Assembly (NCBI GenBank): GCA_014729945.1
Contig: WJJC01000020.1
Span: 1-9,312 of the forward strand
DNA from: Candidatus Bathyarchaeota archaeon
GTDB taxonomy: Archaea > Thermoproteota > Bathyarchaeia > TCS64
Length of the DNA: 9,312 nucleotides
Direction of reading: 5' to 3'
Below, in pieces: positions 1 through 6,576 of the stretch; the stretch's first letter is position 1, and every line of letters begins with the position of its first letter. The translations under genes were made by a program, and so were the position numbers. The notes beneath the pieces were generated by a model. That model saw nothing but the letters and a program-made list of their open reading frames with translations. It had not been told where the DNA came from and made no database searches.

Positions 1-1
1 G

Positions 2-598
2 ATTGCTCAGATGAAGGGCAAGAAACCTGAGGAACTTCTCAAGTACGCTGTACATGTGAAGGGCATCGAGATCGGTGCCCATGGCACACGTAGTGATGCT
101 GACTATACCCATGATATCAGCTATGCTGCCAGCGTACAGGGAGGCGATCACACGTCTGTAGCAGTTGATGGCTACAATGACATGAGCGCCGCAGTCTTCA
201 CCGATAGTGCGGTGTTCTGTAACTTCACATACTATGGTGTACCCCAGAGTCTAGTGTTCGACTTCGCTAAAGCCATCACAGGATTCGATATTACCTTGGA
301 TAACTGGAGGAGCATAACCGGTCCAAGGATAGTGACTCTTCAGAAGGCATTCCTGTTAATGGGTGGACCTGATGTGACCTGGGAACCAGTAGAGGATGAT
401 GATAACCCGCCAAGGTTCTATGAACCACTGCCCAACGGACCATACAAGGGAAAGACCACTGATCGTGAGCTTGTGGACACGAACCTACAGGCGTATTTTG
501 ATACCCTTGGATGGGATGAGCGAGGTATCCCGAAGAAGGAGACTCTTGAAAGACTTGACTTGGCTTATCTAGAAAAGAGTATGGCCAAACTCCGTTAA
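2..598 (+). CDS. Aldehyde:ferredoxin oxidoreductase, C-terminal part (5' end outside window)
   Basis: This is the C-terminal part, about 198 residues, of a tungsten-pterin aldehyde:ferredoxin oxidoreductase. Family members oxidise aldehydes to carboxylic acids in the cytoplasm and pass electrons to ferredoxin. The frame is open from the first base, so the ATG at 11 is probably internal and most of the protein, including the N-terminal pterin domain and three of the cluster cysteines, lies to the left. Visible family landmarks, numbered from the ATG, are HVKGIEIGAHG (15-25), SVQGGDHTS (41-49) and FCNFTYYG (69-76). C70 sits where the fourth [4Fe-4S] ligand is expected. The closing segment GWDERGIPKKETLERLDL matches the usual family C-terminus. 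The exact substrate class (AOR, FOR, GAPOR or WOR) cannot be told from this part. An oligo-T tract follows the stop. Family assignment is strong; sub-type is open. Confidence 0.9.
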   Translation: MAQMKGKKPEELLKYAVHVKGIEIGAHGTRSDADYTHDISYAASVQGGDHTSVAVDGYNDMSAAVFTDSAVFCNFTYYGVPQSLVFDFAKAITGFDITLDNWRSITGPRIVTLQKAFLLMGGPDVTWEPVEDDDNPPRFYEPLPNGPYKGKTTDRELVDTNLQAYFDTLGWDERGIPKKETLERLDLAYLEKSMAKLR

Positions 599-600
599 TC

Positions 601-623
601 CTATTTTTTATTATTATTTCCTT
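601..623 (+). terminator. Oligo-T termination region after the aldehyde oxidoreductase
   Basis: Three bases after the TAA the sequence becomes strongly T-rich, with a T6 run at 604-609 and further short T runs to about 623, and no evident hairpin. Archaeal RNA polymerase commonly terminates at such bare oligo-T tracts. The next gene has its own TATA element further on, so the two are probably separate units. Confidence 0.5.
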
Positions 624-649
624 TCATATTTTACTTGTTTAATAAGTGA

Positions 650-660
650 GTATTTATACT
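650..660 (+). promoter_or_regulatory. TATA-like element for the amidohydrolase gene
   Basis: The AT-rich segment TATTTATACT contains TTTATA centred near 655, about 28 bp before the ATG at 683. This fits an archaeal TATA box serving a transcript that begins at or within a few bases of the start codon. No Shine-Dalgarno-like sequence is seen just before the ATG, which agrees with a leaderless mRNA. Confidence 0.5.
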
Positions 661-682
661 GTATGAGCGATGTGCCATTGTT

Positions 683-1921
683 ATGAGTGATTTGAAGGCG
701 ATTGTCGGGGGCTTATTGATTGATGGATCAGGCGAAGAACCAGTCGAAGACTCCCTAATAGTGATCGAGGATAAAAAAATCAAGTTCGCTGGATCAGGGC
801 AAGAACATAGTATACCAGACGAAGCGACAGTTATCGACGTAAAAGGAAAGACAGTGATGCCCGGGTTAATAGATGCCCATGTTCACTTCAATGGTAGCAG
901 GAGTCATAGTTTTGCCGAACGAATACTACCTACACAGGGACTCAGGTTACTTCGTGCAGCGGAGGACGCGGTTGATGCATTGGAAGCCGGGTTCACTACC
1001 ATGAGGTGCATGCATGGGGCTCAGGCATTGGATTTGAAGAAGGGAGTAGCTGAGGGAACCATTAGGGGTCCACGGATTAAGGCAGCTGGTCATGCTTTGA
1101 GCCAGACATTTGGTCATGGCGATCCACATTATTTTGATATTGAATACGCTAAGATGCTTGAACCCACTATCGCTGATGGTGTTGATGAATGTATTAAAGC
1201 AGCTCGTTGGACCTTACGGAAGGGAAGTGATTTCCTTAAAGTAAGTGTTTCAGGTGGTGTTATGAGTCAGAAGGATCCGCCAAAAGCGACACAATATACC
1301 ATCGAGGAGCTTAAGGCCATCAGTCAGGAGGCGAAGAATGCCTTGACCTATTGTGCGGCTCATGCGCATGGAGTTCAGGGTATCTTGAATGCTCTGGAGG
1401 CTGATTTTAAGACTATTGAGCATGGTACCTTTGCTGATGATGAGTGCAGGGAGCAGATGCTGTCTAAGGACGCTATACTCTTGCCTACTTTCAGTATAAG
1501 TCACCAGATCATCACCCATGGCGAAGAGTACGGCGTAGTACCATGGGCTATAGCCAAGGGGAAAGAGGCTCACAAGGAGAGTCTAGGGAACTATCGTAAA
1601 GCATACGACGCTGGAGTTAAGATTGCAATGGGCACTGACTTCAGTACTGCTCCTTTGTTGAAGATAGGCAACAACGCCATGGAATTGAAGTTAATGGAGA
1701 AAAACATCGGAATGACTCCCATGGAGGTCCTTGTTGCGGCTACAAAAACCGCTGCCGAGGCTTGTGCAGTGGAGGATATTACTGGTACCTTGGAGGCTGG
1801 AAAGATGGCTGATGTACTAGTGGTGGAGAAGAATCCTCTGAATGATCTCTCGATACTCGAGAATAAGTCAGTTATCAAGCTAGTATTAAAAGAGGGAGTA
1901 ATTGAGGTGGATAGACGCTAG
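683..1921 (+). CDS. Metal-dependent amidohydrolase (imidazolonepropionase / Xaa-dipeptidase-like, COG1228 type)
   Basis: This 412-residue protein is a complete member of the amidohydrolase superfamily (TIM-barrel hydrolases with one or two divalent metals). The metal ligands are all visible: H66 and H68 in GLIDAHVHF, K186 in DFLKVSVSGG (the usual site of the carboxylated bridging lysine), H227/H229 in CAAHAHG, H247 in IEHGTF and D319 in MGTDFS. The N-terminal 60 residues and the C-terminal GTLEAGKMADVLVVE stretch form the typical flanking beta-sandwich. The set with a barrel lysine and the IEHGT motif is typical of the prolidase/Xaa-Arg dipeptidase group related to imidazolonepropionase, so cleavage of dipeptides or N-acyl amino acids is likely. 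An imidazolonepropionase role is less likely because no other histidine-degradation gene is nearby. The ATG at 683 fits the upstream TATA spacing; the ATGs at 663 and 670 are out of frame. Its stop overlaps that of the convergent dipeptidase gene. Confidence 0.9.
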   Translation: MSDLKAIVGGLLIDGSGEEPVEDSLIVIEDKKIKFAGSGQEHSIPDEATVIDVKGKTVMPGLIDAHVHFNGSRSHSFAERILPTQGLRLLRAAEDAVDALEAGFTTMRCMHGAQALDLKKGVAEGTIRGPRIKAAGHALSQTFGHGDPHYFDIEYAKMLEPTIADGVDECIKAARWTLRKGSDFLKVSVSGGVMSQKDPPKATQYTIEELKAISQEAKNALTYCAAHAHGVQGILNALEADFKTIEHGTFADDECREQMLSKDAILLPTFSISHQIITHGEEYGVVPWAIAKGKEAHKESLGNYRKAYDAGVKIAMGTDFSTAPLLKIGNNAMELKLMEKNIGMTPMEVLVAATKTAAEACAVEDITGTLEAGKMADVLVVEKNPLNDLSILENKSVIKLVLKEGVIEVDRR

Positions 1922-2928
1922 CCCACTACTTCTTTAATCAATCTCAGATGATTACCGCCTAGTATCTTTCGTATATCTTCCTCACAGTATTCTCTCTTCA
2001 CTAGTTCACGGGTTATATCAGGTATCTTAGAAGCATCCTCCAATCCCTTGGGGGTACTGGGTATTCCATCGAAGTCGCTTCCCAGTCCTACATGGTCTGG
2101 TCCAACTAGATTCACTATGTGATCGATGTGGTCAACTACTCCTTCTAGGGTTGCCTCGACTGGGTGGACGAATTGTGGCGCAAAATTCATCCCCAAAACA
2201 CCATCGTTCTCTGCTAGCGCCATGATCATTTCATCCGTCATATTTCTAGGATGATTACATATTGCTCGAGCGTTACTATGGCTGGCGATAACCGGATTAC
2301 TTGTTTGTTCAATTATATCCCAGAATCCCTCGTCGTTAACATGGCTAACATCGATGATCATCCCTAGCCTGTCCAATTCCTCTATGGCCTGGATCCCTAG
2401 TTCGCTGAGTCCTCCCCCGGTTCTGCGATCTGTGACGCCGTCAGCGAGCTGATTACGTAGACTATGAACGAGTCCAACCATCCTTACACCCAATCTATGG
2501 AATACCTCAAGCATCTCTAATTTGCCTTCGATTACGTCGGCGCCCTCTATGCTGAGTATTCCAGCCGTTTTCCCTTTCTTCTTTGCTTTTTTGATATCTT
2601 TGTGGGATGTTGCAGGTACCAGTACTGGTATGAAGTCGCATTCCCTGTAGAATCGATCTATCATCAACATGGCGGTGCGAAGTGGGTAGGCTGGGGTTCT
2701 GTTTCTCTCGCTGCTGATGGCGAAAACTTGACAGGTTGTTCCCCCCTCCCTTAATCGTGGTAAATCGAGGTGACCTAAGCTGGATTTGGTTCCCATGCCT
2801 ACGTCTCCCCTGTACTCCCACATGCTATCCTTGGAGTTGGTGAACTCGTGAAACATACATTTCAGAGTGTCGCAGTGGGTATCAATTATTATTGAGCCTT
2901 GATGGATTTCTTGGTGATACCGTGTCAT
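1918..2928 (-). CDS. Membrane-dipeptidase-type metallopeptidase, family M19
   Basis: This 336-residue protein is a full-length peptidase M19 (renal or microsomal dipeptidase family), a binuclear zinc TIM-barrel enzyme that hydrolyses dipeptides and often accepts D-amino acids at the C-terminal position. The zinc ligands are in order: H18 and D20 in IIDTHCDT, bridging E128 in SIEGADVI, H196 in IDVSHVND and H217 in VIASHSNAR. D285 in GSDFDG is the catalytic-acid position, and the CNHPRNMTDEM segment (224-234) is also family-typical. The spacing closely parallels that of the human enzyme. No signal peptide or membrane anchor is seen, so the archaeal protein should be cytoplasmic. The gene diverges from the PNPOx-like gene and converges on the amidohydrolase, sharing a CTAG in which both stops lie. 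With the amidohydrolase it suggests small-peptide breakdown, though the two are not co-transcribed. Confidence 0.95.
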   Translation of the reverse strand: MTRYHQEIHQGSIIIDTHCDTLKCMFHEFTNSKDSMWEYRGDVGMGTKSSLGHLDLPRLREGGTTCQVFAISSERNRTPAYPLRTAMLMIDRFYRECDFIPVLVPATSHKDIKKAKKKGKTAGILSIEGADVIEGKLEMLEVFHRLGVRMVGLVHSLRNQLADGVTDRRTGGGLSELGIQAIEELDRLGMIIDVSHVNDEGFWDIIEQTSNPVIASHSNARAICNHPRNMTDEMIMALAENDGVLGMNFAPQFVHPVEATLEGVVDHIDHIVNLVGPDHVGLGSDFDGIPSTPKGLEDASKIPDITRELVKREYCEEDIRKILGGNHLRLIKEVVG

Positions 2929-2947
2929 AGGTGAGAAATGTTCTAGA

Positions 2948-2958
2948 GGTTATTATTG
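2948..2958 (-). promoter_or_regulatory. TATA-like element for the M19 dipeptidase gene
   Basis: On the minus strand the sequence AATAATAACC is centred near 2953, 25 bp upstream of the ATG at 2928. This is the spacing expected for a leaderless archaeal transcript. It shares a 74-bp divergent region with the promoter of the PNPOx-like gene. Confidence 0.4.
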
Positions 2959-2973
2959 TTAACCTCATCCATA

Positions 2974-2984
2974 GAATTATATTT
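2974..2984 (+). promoter_or_regulatory. TATA-like element for the PNPOx-like gene
   Basis: The segment GAATTATATTT is centred near 2979, about 24 bp before the ATG at 3003. This spacing supports 3003 as the true start with a leaderless mRNA. It argues against the GTG at 2931, which lies upstream of the element. Confidence 0.5.
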
Positions 2985-3002
2985 CGTCACCTTTCTCCAT
3001 CT

Positions 3003-3410
3003 ATGGTTAAATTGGTTAAAGTATCAAAGAAGATCAAAGAAGCATTCACATCACAGAGGGTTATCCCCATGGCTACAGTAAACACTGAGGGCGTTCCTAA
3101 TGTAATATATGTGGGGATGTGGTGGTGGGAGGACGATGAGACCCTGTGTGTCGTTAATAATTACCTCAGGAAGACCCTTCAAAACATACAGGATAATGGT
3201 CGCGTTAGTTTTGTGTGCTACGGAGAGAATGGTAGTTATCAGATTAAGTGCGTTGCAGAGAACCATACTGATGGCCCCATATATGAGAAAGCCCATAAGA
3301 TAGCAGTTGATAGAGAGAAACCTTACCCGGGGCGGAGCGGCGTAGCCTGCAATGTAGTAGAGATATATCAGGGCAGCGGTGGGGACGGAGCAGGCGATAA
3401 ACTAGCCTAG
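3003..3410 (+). CDS. Pyridoxamine 5'-phosphate oxidase-fold flavin-binding protein
   Basis: This protein of 135 residues is read from the ATG at 3003. The frame is open back to a GTG at 2931 (159 residues), but the extra 24 residues are hydrophobic and unlike the family, and the TATA-like element near 2979 lies inside them, so 3003 is preferred. The protein resembles the small FMN-binding split-barrel group (COG3576-like): MVKLVKVSKKIKEAF helix, VIPMATVNTEGVPNV strand pair, the DDETLCVVNNYLRKTLQNI segment that usually contacts the flavin phosphate, then VSFVCYG and SYQIKCVAE. Family members bind FMN, or sometimes F420 or heme, and act as small oxidoreductases or flavin sensors; the substrate is unknown. 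A run of three tryptophans (GMWWWEDD) is unusual. It is probably a single-gene unit, divergent from the dipeptidase and followed by an AT-rich gap before the GH3-like gene. Confidence 0.8.
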   Translation: MVKLVKVSKKIKEAFTSQRVIPMATVNTEGVPNVIYVGMWWWEDDETLCVVNNYLRKTLQNIQDNGRVSFVCYGENGSYQIKCVAENHTDGPIYEKAHKIAVDREKPYPGRSGVACNVVEIYQGSGGDGAGDKLA

Positions 3411-3450
3411 ATTTTTATATCTAATATCTAGTAAAAATTATATTATTCTA
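3411..3450 (+). promoter_or_regulatory. AT-rich gap: weak oligo-T and TATA-like element for the GH3-like gene
   Basis: A T5 run at 3412-3416 just after the PNPOx-like stop could act as a weak terminator. The segment AAATTATATTATT at about 3436-3448 is TATA-like and lies about 40 bp before the start of the GH3-like gene, which would give a short leader of some 15-18 bases. Confidence 0.35.
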
Positions 3451-3481
3451 TGTTATTGAAGAATACTAATTATTACTGAAT

Positions 3482-4921
3482 GTGATGTGTGTGAAAAAAA
3501 CATTCCTCAAGTTGATCCAGCCCTTAGTCCAGTATAAGGCTACGTCTTTCCTCGGCGAGAAACATATTGCTGAGACAATGGAGAGAAACCTAGCGAAGAA
3601 ACTTAGCAAGCTAAAGAACTGTAATATCGGTAAGGAACTGGGAGTGGCATCGGGGACGTCAATAGATGATATCCCCCTTACGGGATACGGGTTTTATCAC
3701 CCGTTTTTTGTGGACCCCTGTGAGGGGGATTTCATGTATCCTTTGAATGATTATTTTAAGACCATGACCAGTGGTACCATGAGTAAGCCCAAGACCTACC
3801 TTGTACCCAGAAAGGGACTAAGGAAGATAATCATGAGCACTGGTCTTAGCCTTATTTATATTAGCACCTTTGACGGTGAGAAGTACGGGTTCAACTTTGG
3901 TGATACTTTTTATGTTAACATCCCCGGCGGTTCATTTATCAGTAACATAGCCTCCAAGGAGCTAGCCCGAGGGAGTTCTGACCTTATCCATGTAGTGCCG
4001 GAGAATAGGGATAATATGAGTTTTCAGGAGAAAGTGGACTATTTTGTGGAGCATCATCATGAGATAGATATTGTTCAGATGAATATCACAACTTTGCTTG
4101 ATGATATTAAGCCCAGAGTCCGGGATAAGATCCAGTTAAAGGCTTTTCTCACCATGGACGCCTCCGCTATGCAGCTAAAGGAGAGGGTGTACGAGACGGT
4201 GGGCTCTTACCCCAAGACGCCTTATGGCTCCACTGAGAGCATTGCTTCAACGATTCCATCCATTGAGCACCCCGGGGGCTTCTTCTTTGATTGGCGCACT
4301 ATCTACCCGGAGTTTATACCAGAAGAATACTCTGTCTCCACTCAGGTGACTAGGATAGATGTTCCCCCGGAGATAGTGAAACTAAATGAAGTGGAACTGG
4401 GTGAAAGATATCAATTGGTGATAACTCCTTTTCACACAGATCTCACTCGAAACGTTACCTCGGATATACTAGAATGCATCTCCTTCCGGGATAGTCAACT
4501 CAAGGTTGAGACCCCCATCTTCAGTTTTTACTCTAGGGCGGACAAGCTGATTAGTCTGCATAACTTTACCCGGATAAATGAGGATGAGATACTGTGCATA
4601 CTGGAAGGGTCCAGTGTACCCTTTGTGGATTTCACAGCGAGAAGAGAGCTTGACGGCAGCCGGGAGTATATTCGGTTATACATTGAATTTAACGAGGATG
4701 TGGATCTATCAGAGGTGGAGGAGAGTATCCACGGTTCTTTCATGGAGTTTGATAAGGATTACCAGGACTTGACCCGGATGATGGAATATAGCCCCTTACG
4801 TATTACACGGCTCCCAGAGGGATCCTTCCGAAATTATCTCTCAAAGAAAGAGGGCATGTCCCGGATAGCGAGAATAGATATGAGGGAAGACCGCCTTAAA
4901 CTACTTCTTAGTGAGTTATAA
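3482..4921 (+). CDS. GH3-like adenylate-forming enzyme (acyl-acid amido synthetase family)
   Basis: This 479-residue protein is read from GTG 3482; ATG 3485, one codon in, is an equally good start. It looks like an ANL-superfamily adenylating enzyme closest to the GH3 family, which activates carboxylic acids with ATP and couples them to amino acids. Visible signs are a phosphate-binding loop TSGTMSKPK (96-104), an adenine-site motif YGSTES (248-253), the GH3-typical PEFIP (276-280), a strand-turn RYQLVITPFHTDLTRNV (309-325) and a hinge-like SRADKLISLHNFTRINEDE (351-369). It is shorter than plant GH3 proteins (about 600 residues) but has a C-terminal domain of about 130 residues. A phenylacetate-CoA ligase-like role is the main alternative, but the EFIP motif and the C-terminal pattern favour GH3. 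No carrier protein or partner gene is adjacent. The 3' end overlaps the convergent membrane-protein gene by 14 bp. Substrate is unknown. Confidence 0.72.
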   Translation: MMCVKKTFLKLIQPLVQYKATSFLGEKHIAETMERNLAKKLSKLKNCNIGKELGVASGTSIDDIPLTGYGFYHPFFVDPCEGDFMYPLNDYFKTMTSGTMSKPKTYLVPRKGLRKIIMSTGLSLIYISTFDGEKYGFNFGDTFYVNIPGGSFISNIASKELARGSSDLIHVVPENRDNMSFQEKVDYFVEHHHEIDIVQMNITTLLDDIKPRVRDKIQLKAFLTMDASAMQLKERVYETVGSYPKTPYGSTESIASTIPSIEHPGGFFFDWRTIYPEFIPEEYSVSTQVTRIDVPPEIVKLNEVELGERYQLVITPFHTDLTRNVTSDILECISFRDSQLKVETPIFSFYSRADKLISLHNFTRINEDEILCILEGSSVPFVDFTARRELDGSREYIRLYIEFNEDVDLSEVEESIHGSFMEFDKDYQDLTRMMEYSPLRITRLPEGSFRNYLSKKEGMSRIARIDMREDRLKLLLSEL

Positions 4922-5870
4922 CGGAGTCAGCTAGTCGTTCAAACATGTTTATCTCCGCCTGTTTCTCATGCGAGTCTAGGCTGTAGAATGTTGTTAGGCT
5001 GACTTGGCTTGATTTGAGTTCGCTGATTTTTGAGGTTATGAAGCTGTACATTCTTCTGGCTCCATGTGTTATTATTAGCTGGGAGAGTGTGTAGAGTATT
5101 ATTTCGCATGGTACATAATTTTTGTCGCTGAATTCTATTATGTCTCTGATCAGTATGTCTAGTAGCTGGATGTCTTCGTTGATGGATGTTACTGGTTCCT
5201 CGAAGACTGTGAAGTTTCGTCTGTATCCGTTTGCCATTCTTATTAAATAGAAGTTGTCTCTGGTGGCATCGTCTATGATGTCACTGGATGTTATCTGGTC
5301 ATAAAGTGATATCAATACTGTCCTTTTTCCTTCCCGAGAGTTTTTTATTATCCTGTCCTTGATCCATCTTATCTCGGGTTCTCGGTTTTTTACGTTTAAA
5401 TCGATCATGGTGAAGCCTTGGTTTCCATTGTTTGAGTACTCGACTGGTGTACCACCTAACAGGAACATGGTTAACTCATCGTATAGGAACGAGAAACTGG
5501 GGCTGGTCATTCCCGCGAATATTACTACCTTGGTTAGTGTGCTCAGGAGGTCGACATATCCCTCGTTCATATACTGGTACATGTAGCCGATGTTCAGGAA
5601 TAGTATGTTCGCCCAGCCGGCTAGGAGGAGGGTTATGTCTAGTTCATATTTTATTCTGATGTAGAGCAGGGCGGCTGTAATGAAGATATATGGTGATAGT
5701 GCCACGAATAACCCAAATTCACTCCAATCTCTTCCGGTTATTATCATGATTATCAACACTAGCGGTAGGACGAGTGTTGATACCAGAAACTGCTTTGTCT
5801 TATTGACCAGATCACCTATGCCCGCTATTATCATGATTAAGCCGATTAGTAGCATGAAATAAGATAGCAT
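4908..5870 (-). CDS. Multi-pass membrane protein with C-terminal cytoplasmic alpha/beta domain (sensor-like)
   Basis: This is 320 residues from the first ATG, at 5870. Five hydrophobic segments lie at about 1-22, 28-46, 52-72, 78-98 and 108-125. They are followed by a soluble domain of about 165 residues with the pattern strand RTVLISL (183-189), helix LLDILIRDIIEF (236-247), strand EIILYTLSQLI (256-266), helix ARRMYSFITSKISEL (271-285) and strand VSLTTFY. This layout recalls the DUF835/degenerate RecA-like domains that follow seven-helix membrane regions in many archaeal signalling proteins; that match is from memory and no Walker A motif is present. The open frame continues upstream to 6080 and adds two more hydrophobic segments, so the true protein probably has seven helices and about 390 residues. 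The 3' end overlaps the GH3-like gene. A receptor role is inference. Confidence 0.7.
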   Translation of the reverse strand: MLSYFMLLIGLIMIIAGIGDLVNKTKQFLVSTLVLPLVLIIMIITGRDWSEFGLFVALSPYIFITAALLYIRIKYELDITLLLAGWANILFLNIGYMYQYMNEGYVDLLSTLTKVVIFAGMTSPSFSFLYDELTMFLLGGTPVEYSNNGNQGFTMIDLNVKNREPEIRWIKDRIIKNSREGKRTVLISLYDQITSSDIIDDATRDNFYLIRMANGYRRNFTVFEEPVTSINEDIQLLDILIRDIIEFSDKNYVPCEIILYTLSQLIITHGARRMYSFITSKISELKSSQVSLTTFYSLDSHEKQAEINMFERLADSVITH

Positions 5871-6080
5871 ACCTAGAATGGTGACTTGCCTGCTCTCTAT
5901 TGCGGGGATACGCAGTGTTATGCTTATCCCGTATAATGCGTATCCTATGCTCCAGTAGAGATAGAATTTTTTCCTCGTTTTGTTGTATATTTTATAGATT
6001 GGGAGAGCCAGTACTATGGTTACTATGCCGTTTATTAACCGGAGTGAGGCGTAGACTGGATTTACCGTGTTCTTTCCCTC
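5871..6080 (-). other. In-frame N-terminal extension of the membrane protein, without a canonical start codon
   Basis: Reading upstream of ATG 5870 in the same frame, 70 codons remain open up to a TGA at 6081-6083. None of them is ATG, GTG or TTG. The translation is protein-like: a polar start, a helix LINGIVTIVLALPIY, a basic loop KIYNKTRKKF, then YLYWSIGYALYGISITLRI. This follows the positive-inside pattern and would supply the first two helices of a seven-helix region. A TATA-like element sits further upstream near 6121, not near 5870, so the transcript should include this stretch. A TTG at 6084-6082 is out of frame; loss of one A in the GGGAAA run at 6078-6073 would join it to this frame. 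Either a non-standard start codon is used or the sequence has a one-base error or real frameshift here. Confidence 0.65.
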
Positions 6081-6116
6081 TCAACAGGACTATTTTAGCT
6101 ATATCTTTGTTATAGG

Positions 6117-6127
6117 GTATAAAATAC
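6117..6127 (-). promoter_or_regulatory. TATA-like element for the membrane-protein gene
   Basis: On the minus strand the segment GTATTTTATAC is centred near 6122. It predicts transcription starting near 6096, some 15 bases before the extended reading frame begins and about 225 bases before the first ATG. This supports the extended N-terminus. Confidence 0.45.
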
Positions 6128-6181
6128 TGTTTATAGATGGATTATTGACTCGAAATATGTTTTAATTGAATGTGTAATGGT

Positions 6182-6511
6182 TTATATTACGAATCTGTTA
6201 CCTTCTTCTTGTCTCTGTTTGCCTAGCCCTTTCTGCATACCATAATCAGTGATTTCTCGGTCGTATTCAACGAACTTTGTGACCATCTCATTGAGTTTGT
6301 CACTCATGTCTAGGAGTTCTTCACGGGAAAACTGACTCATGATCTCGGGGCTGTTTACCCATTGCATCCATCCGCCTAGACTCTGACTTAAGGCTCCGAA
6401 GCTGAATCTCATGACTGTTACGATCTCTAGTCGGTCCATATCTCTCTTCTCCCGTAGTTCTTCTAGCTTGTTTATGGTTTTTTGTGTGCGTTCAATCCAG
6501 TTTTGATTCAT
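6182..6511 (-). CDS. Small helical archaeal protein, possibly DUF2153-type
   Basis: This protein of 109 residues is read from ATG 6511. It looks almost entirely helical and soluble: a charged N-terminal helix (WIERTQKTINKLEELREKRD, 5-24), a central helix RLEIVTVMRFSFGALSQSLGGW (27-48), the segment MQWVNSPEIMSQFSREELLDM, and a last helix (SDKLNEMVTKFVEYDREITDYG, 70-91). The pattern of a central RF.ALSQSL.GW.QW segment followed by an acidic helix recalls small archaeal proteins of the DUF2153 kind; this is from memory and unverified, and no function is known to me. It is divergent from the photolyase gene (65 bp between starts) and lies about 100 bp upstream of the membrane-protein frame on the same strand, with no clear oligo-T tract between, so read-through into that gene is possible. 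Confidence 0.7.
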   Translation of the reverse strand: MNQNWIERTQKTINKLEELREKRDMDRLEIVTVMRFSFGALSQSLGGWMQWVNSPEIMSQFSREELLDMSDKLNEMVTKFVEYDREITDYGMQKGLGKQRQEEGNRFVI

Positions 6512-6540
6512 TTTTCGTCTCAGTATGTATGTTTTGGCTG

Positions 6541-6549
6541 ATTATAAGG
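6541..6549 (+). promoter_or_regulatory. TATA-like element for the photolyase gene
   Basis: ATTATAAGG, with TTATAA at 6542-6547, predicts a transcription start near 6570, seven bases or so before the GTG at 6577. An in-frame ATG at 6568 is followed two codons later by a TAG, so it cannot be the start. Confidence 0.4.
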
Positions 6550-6576
6550 GGTGTGGATTTAGGAGTCATGTTATAG

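Noticed and set aside
2931..3002. Longer N-terminus of the PNPOx-like protein starting at GTG 2931
   Set aside because: The extra 24 residues are not family-like and contain the TATA-like element that fits ATG 3003.
5432..5862. Plus-strand open frames opposite the membrane-protein gene
   Set aside because: They lie antisense to a convincing coding frame, have biased compositions and resemble no family; they are shadows.
5900..6115. Plus-strand open frame opposite the N-terminal extension of the membrane protein
   Set aside because: The minus-strand frame gives well-formed membrane helices with a basic loop, whereas this frame gives a Cys/Arg/Leu-rich sequence typical of an antisense artefact.
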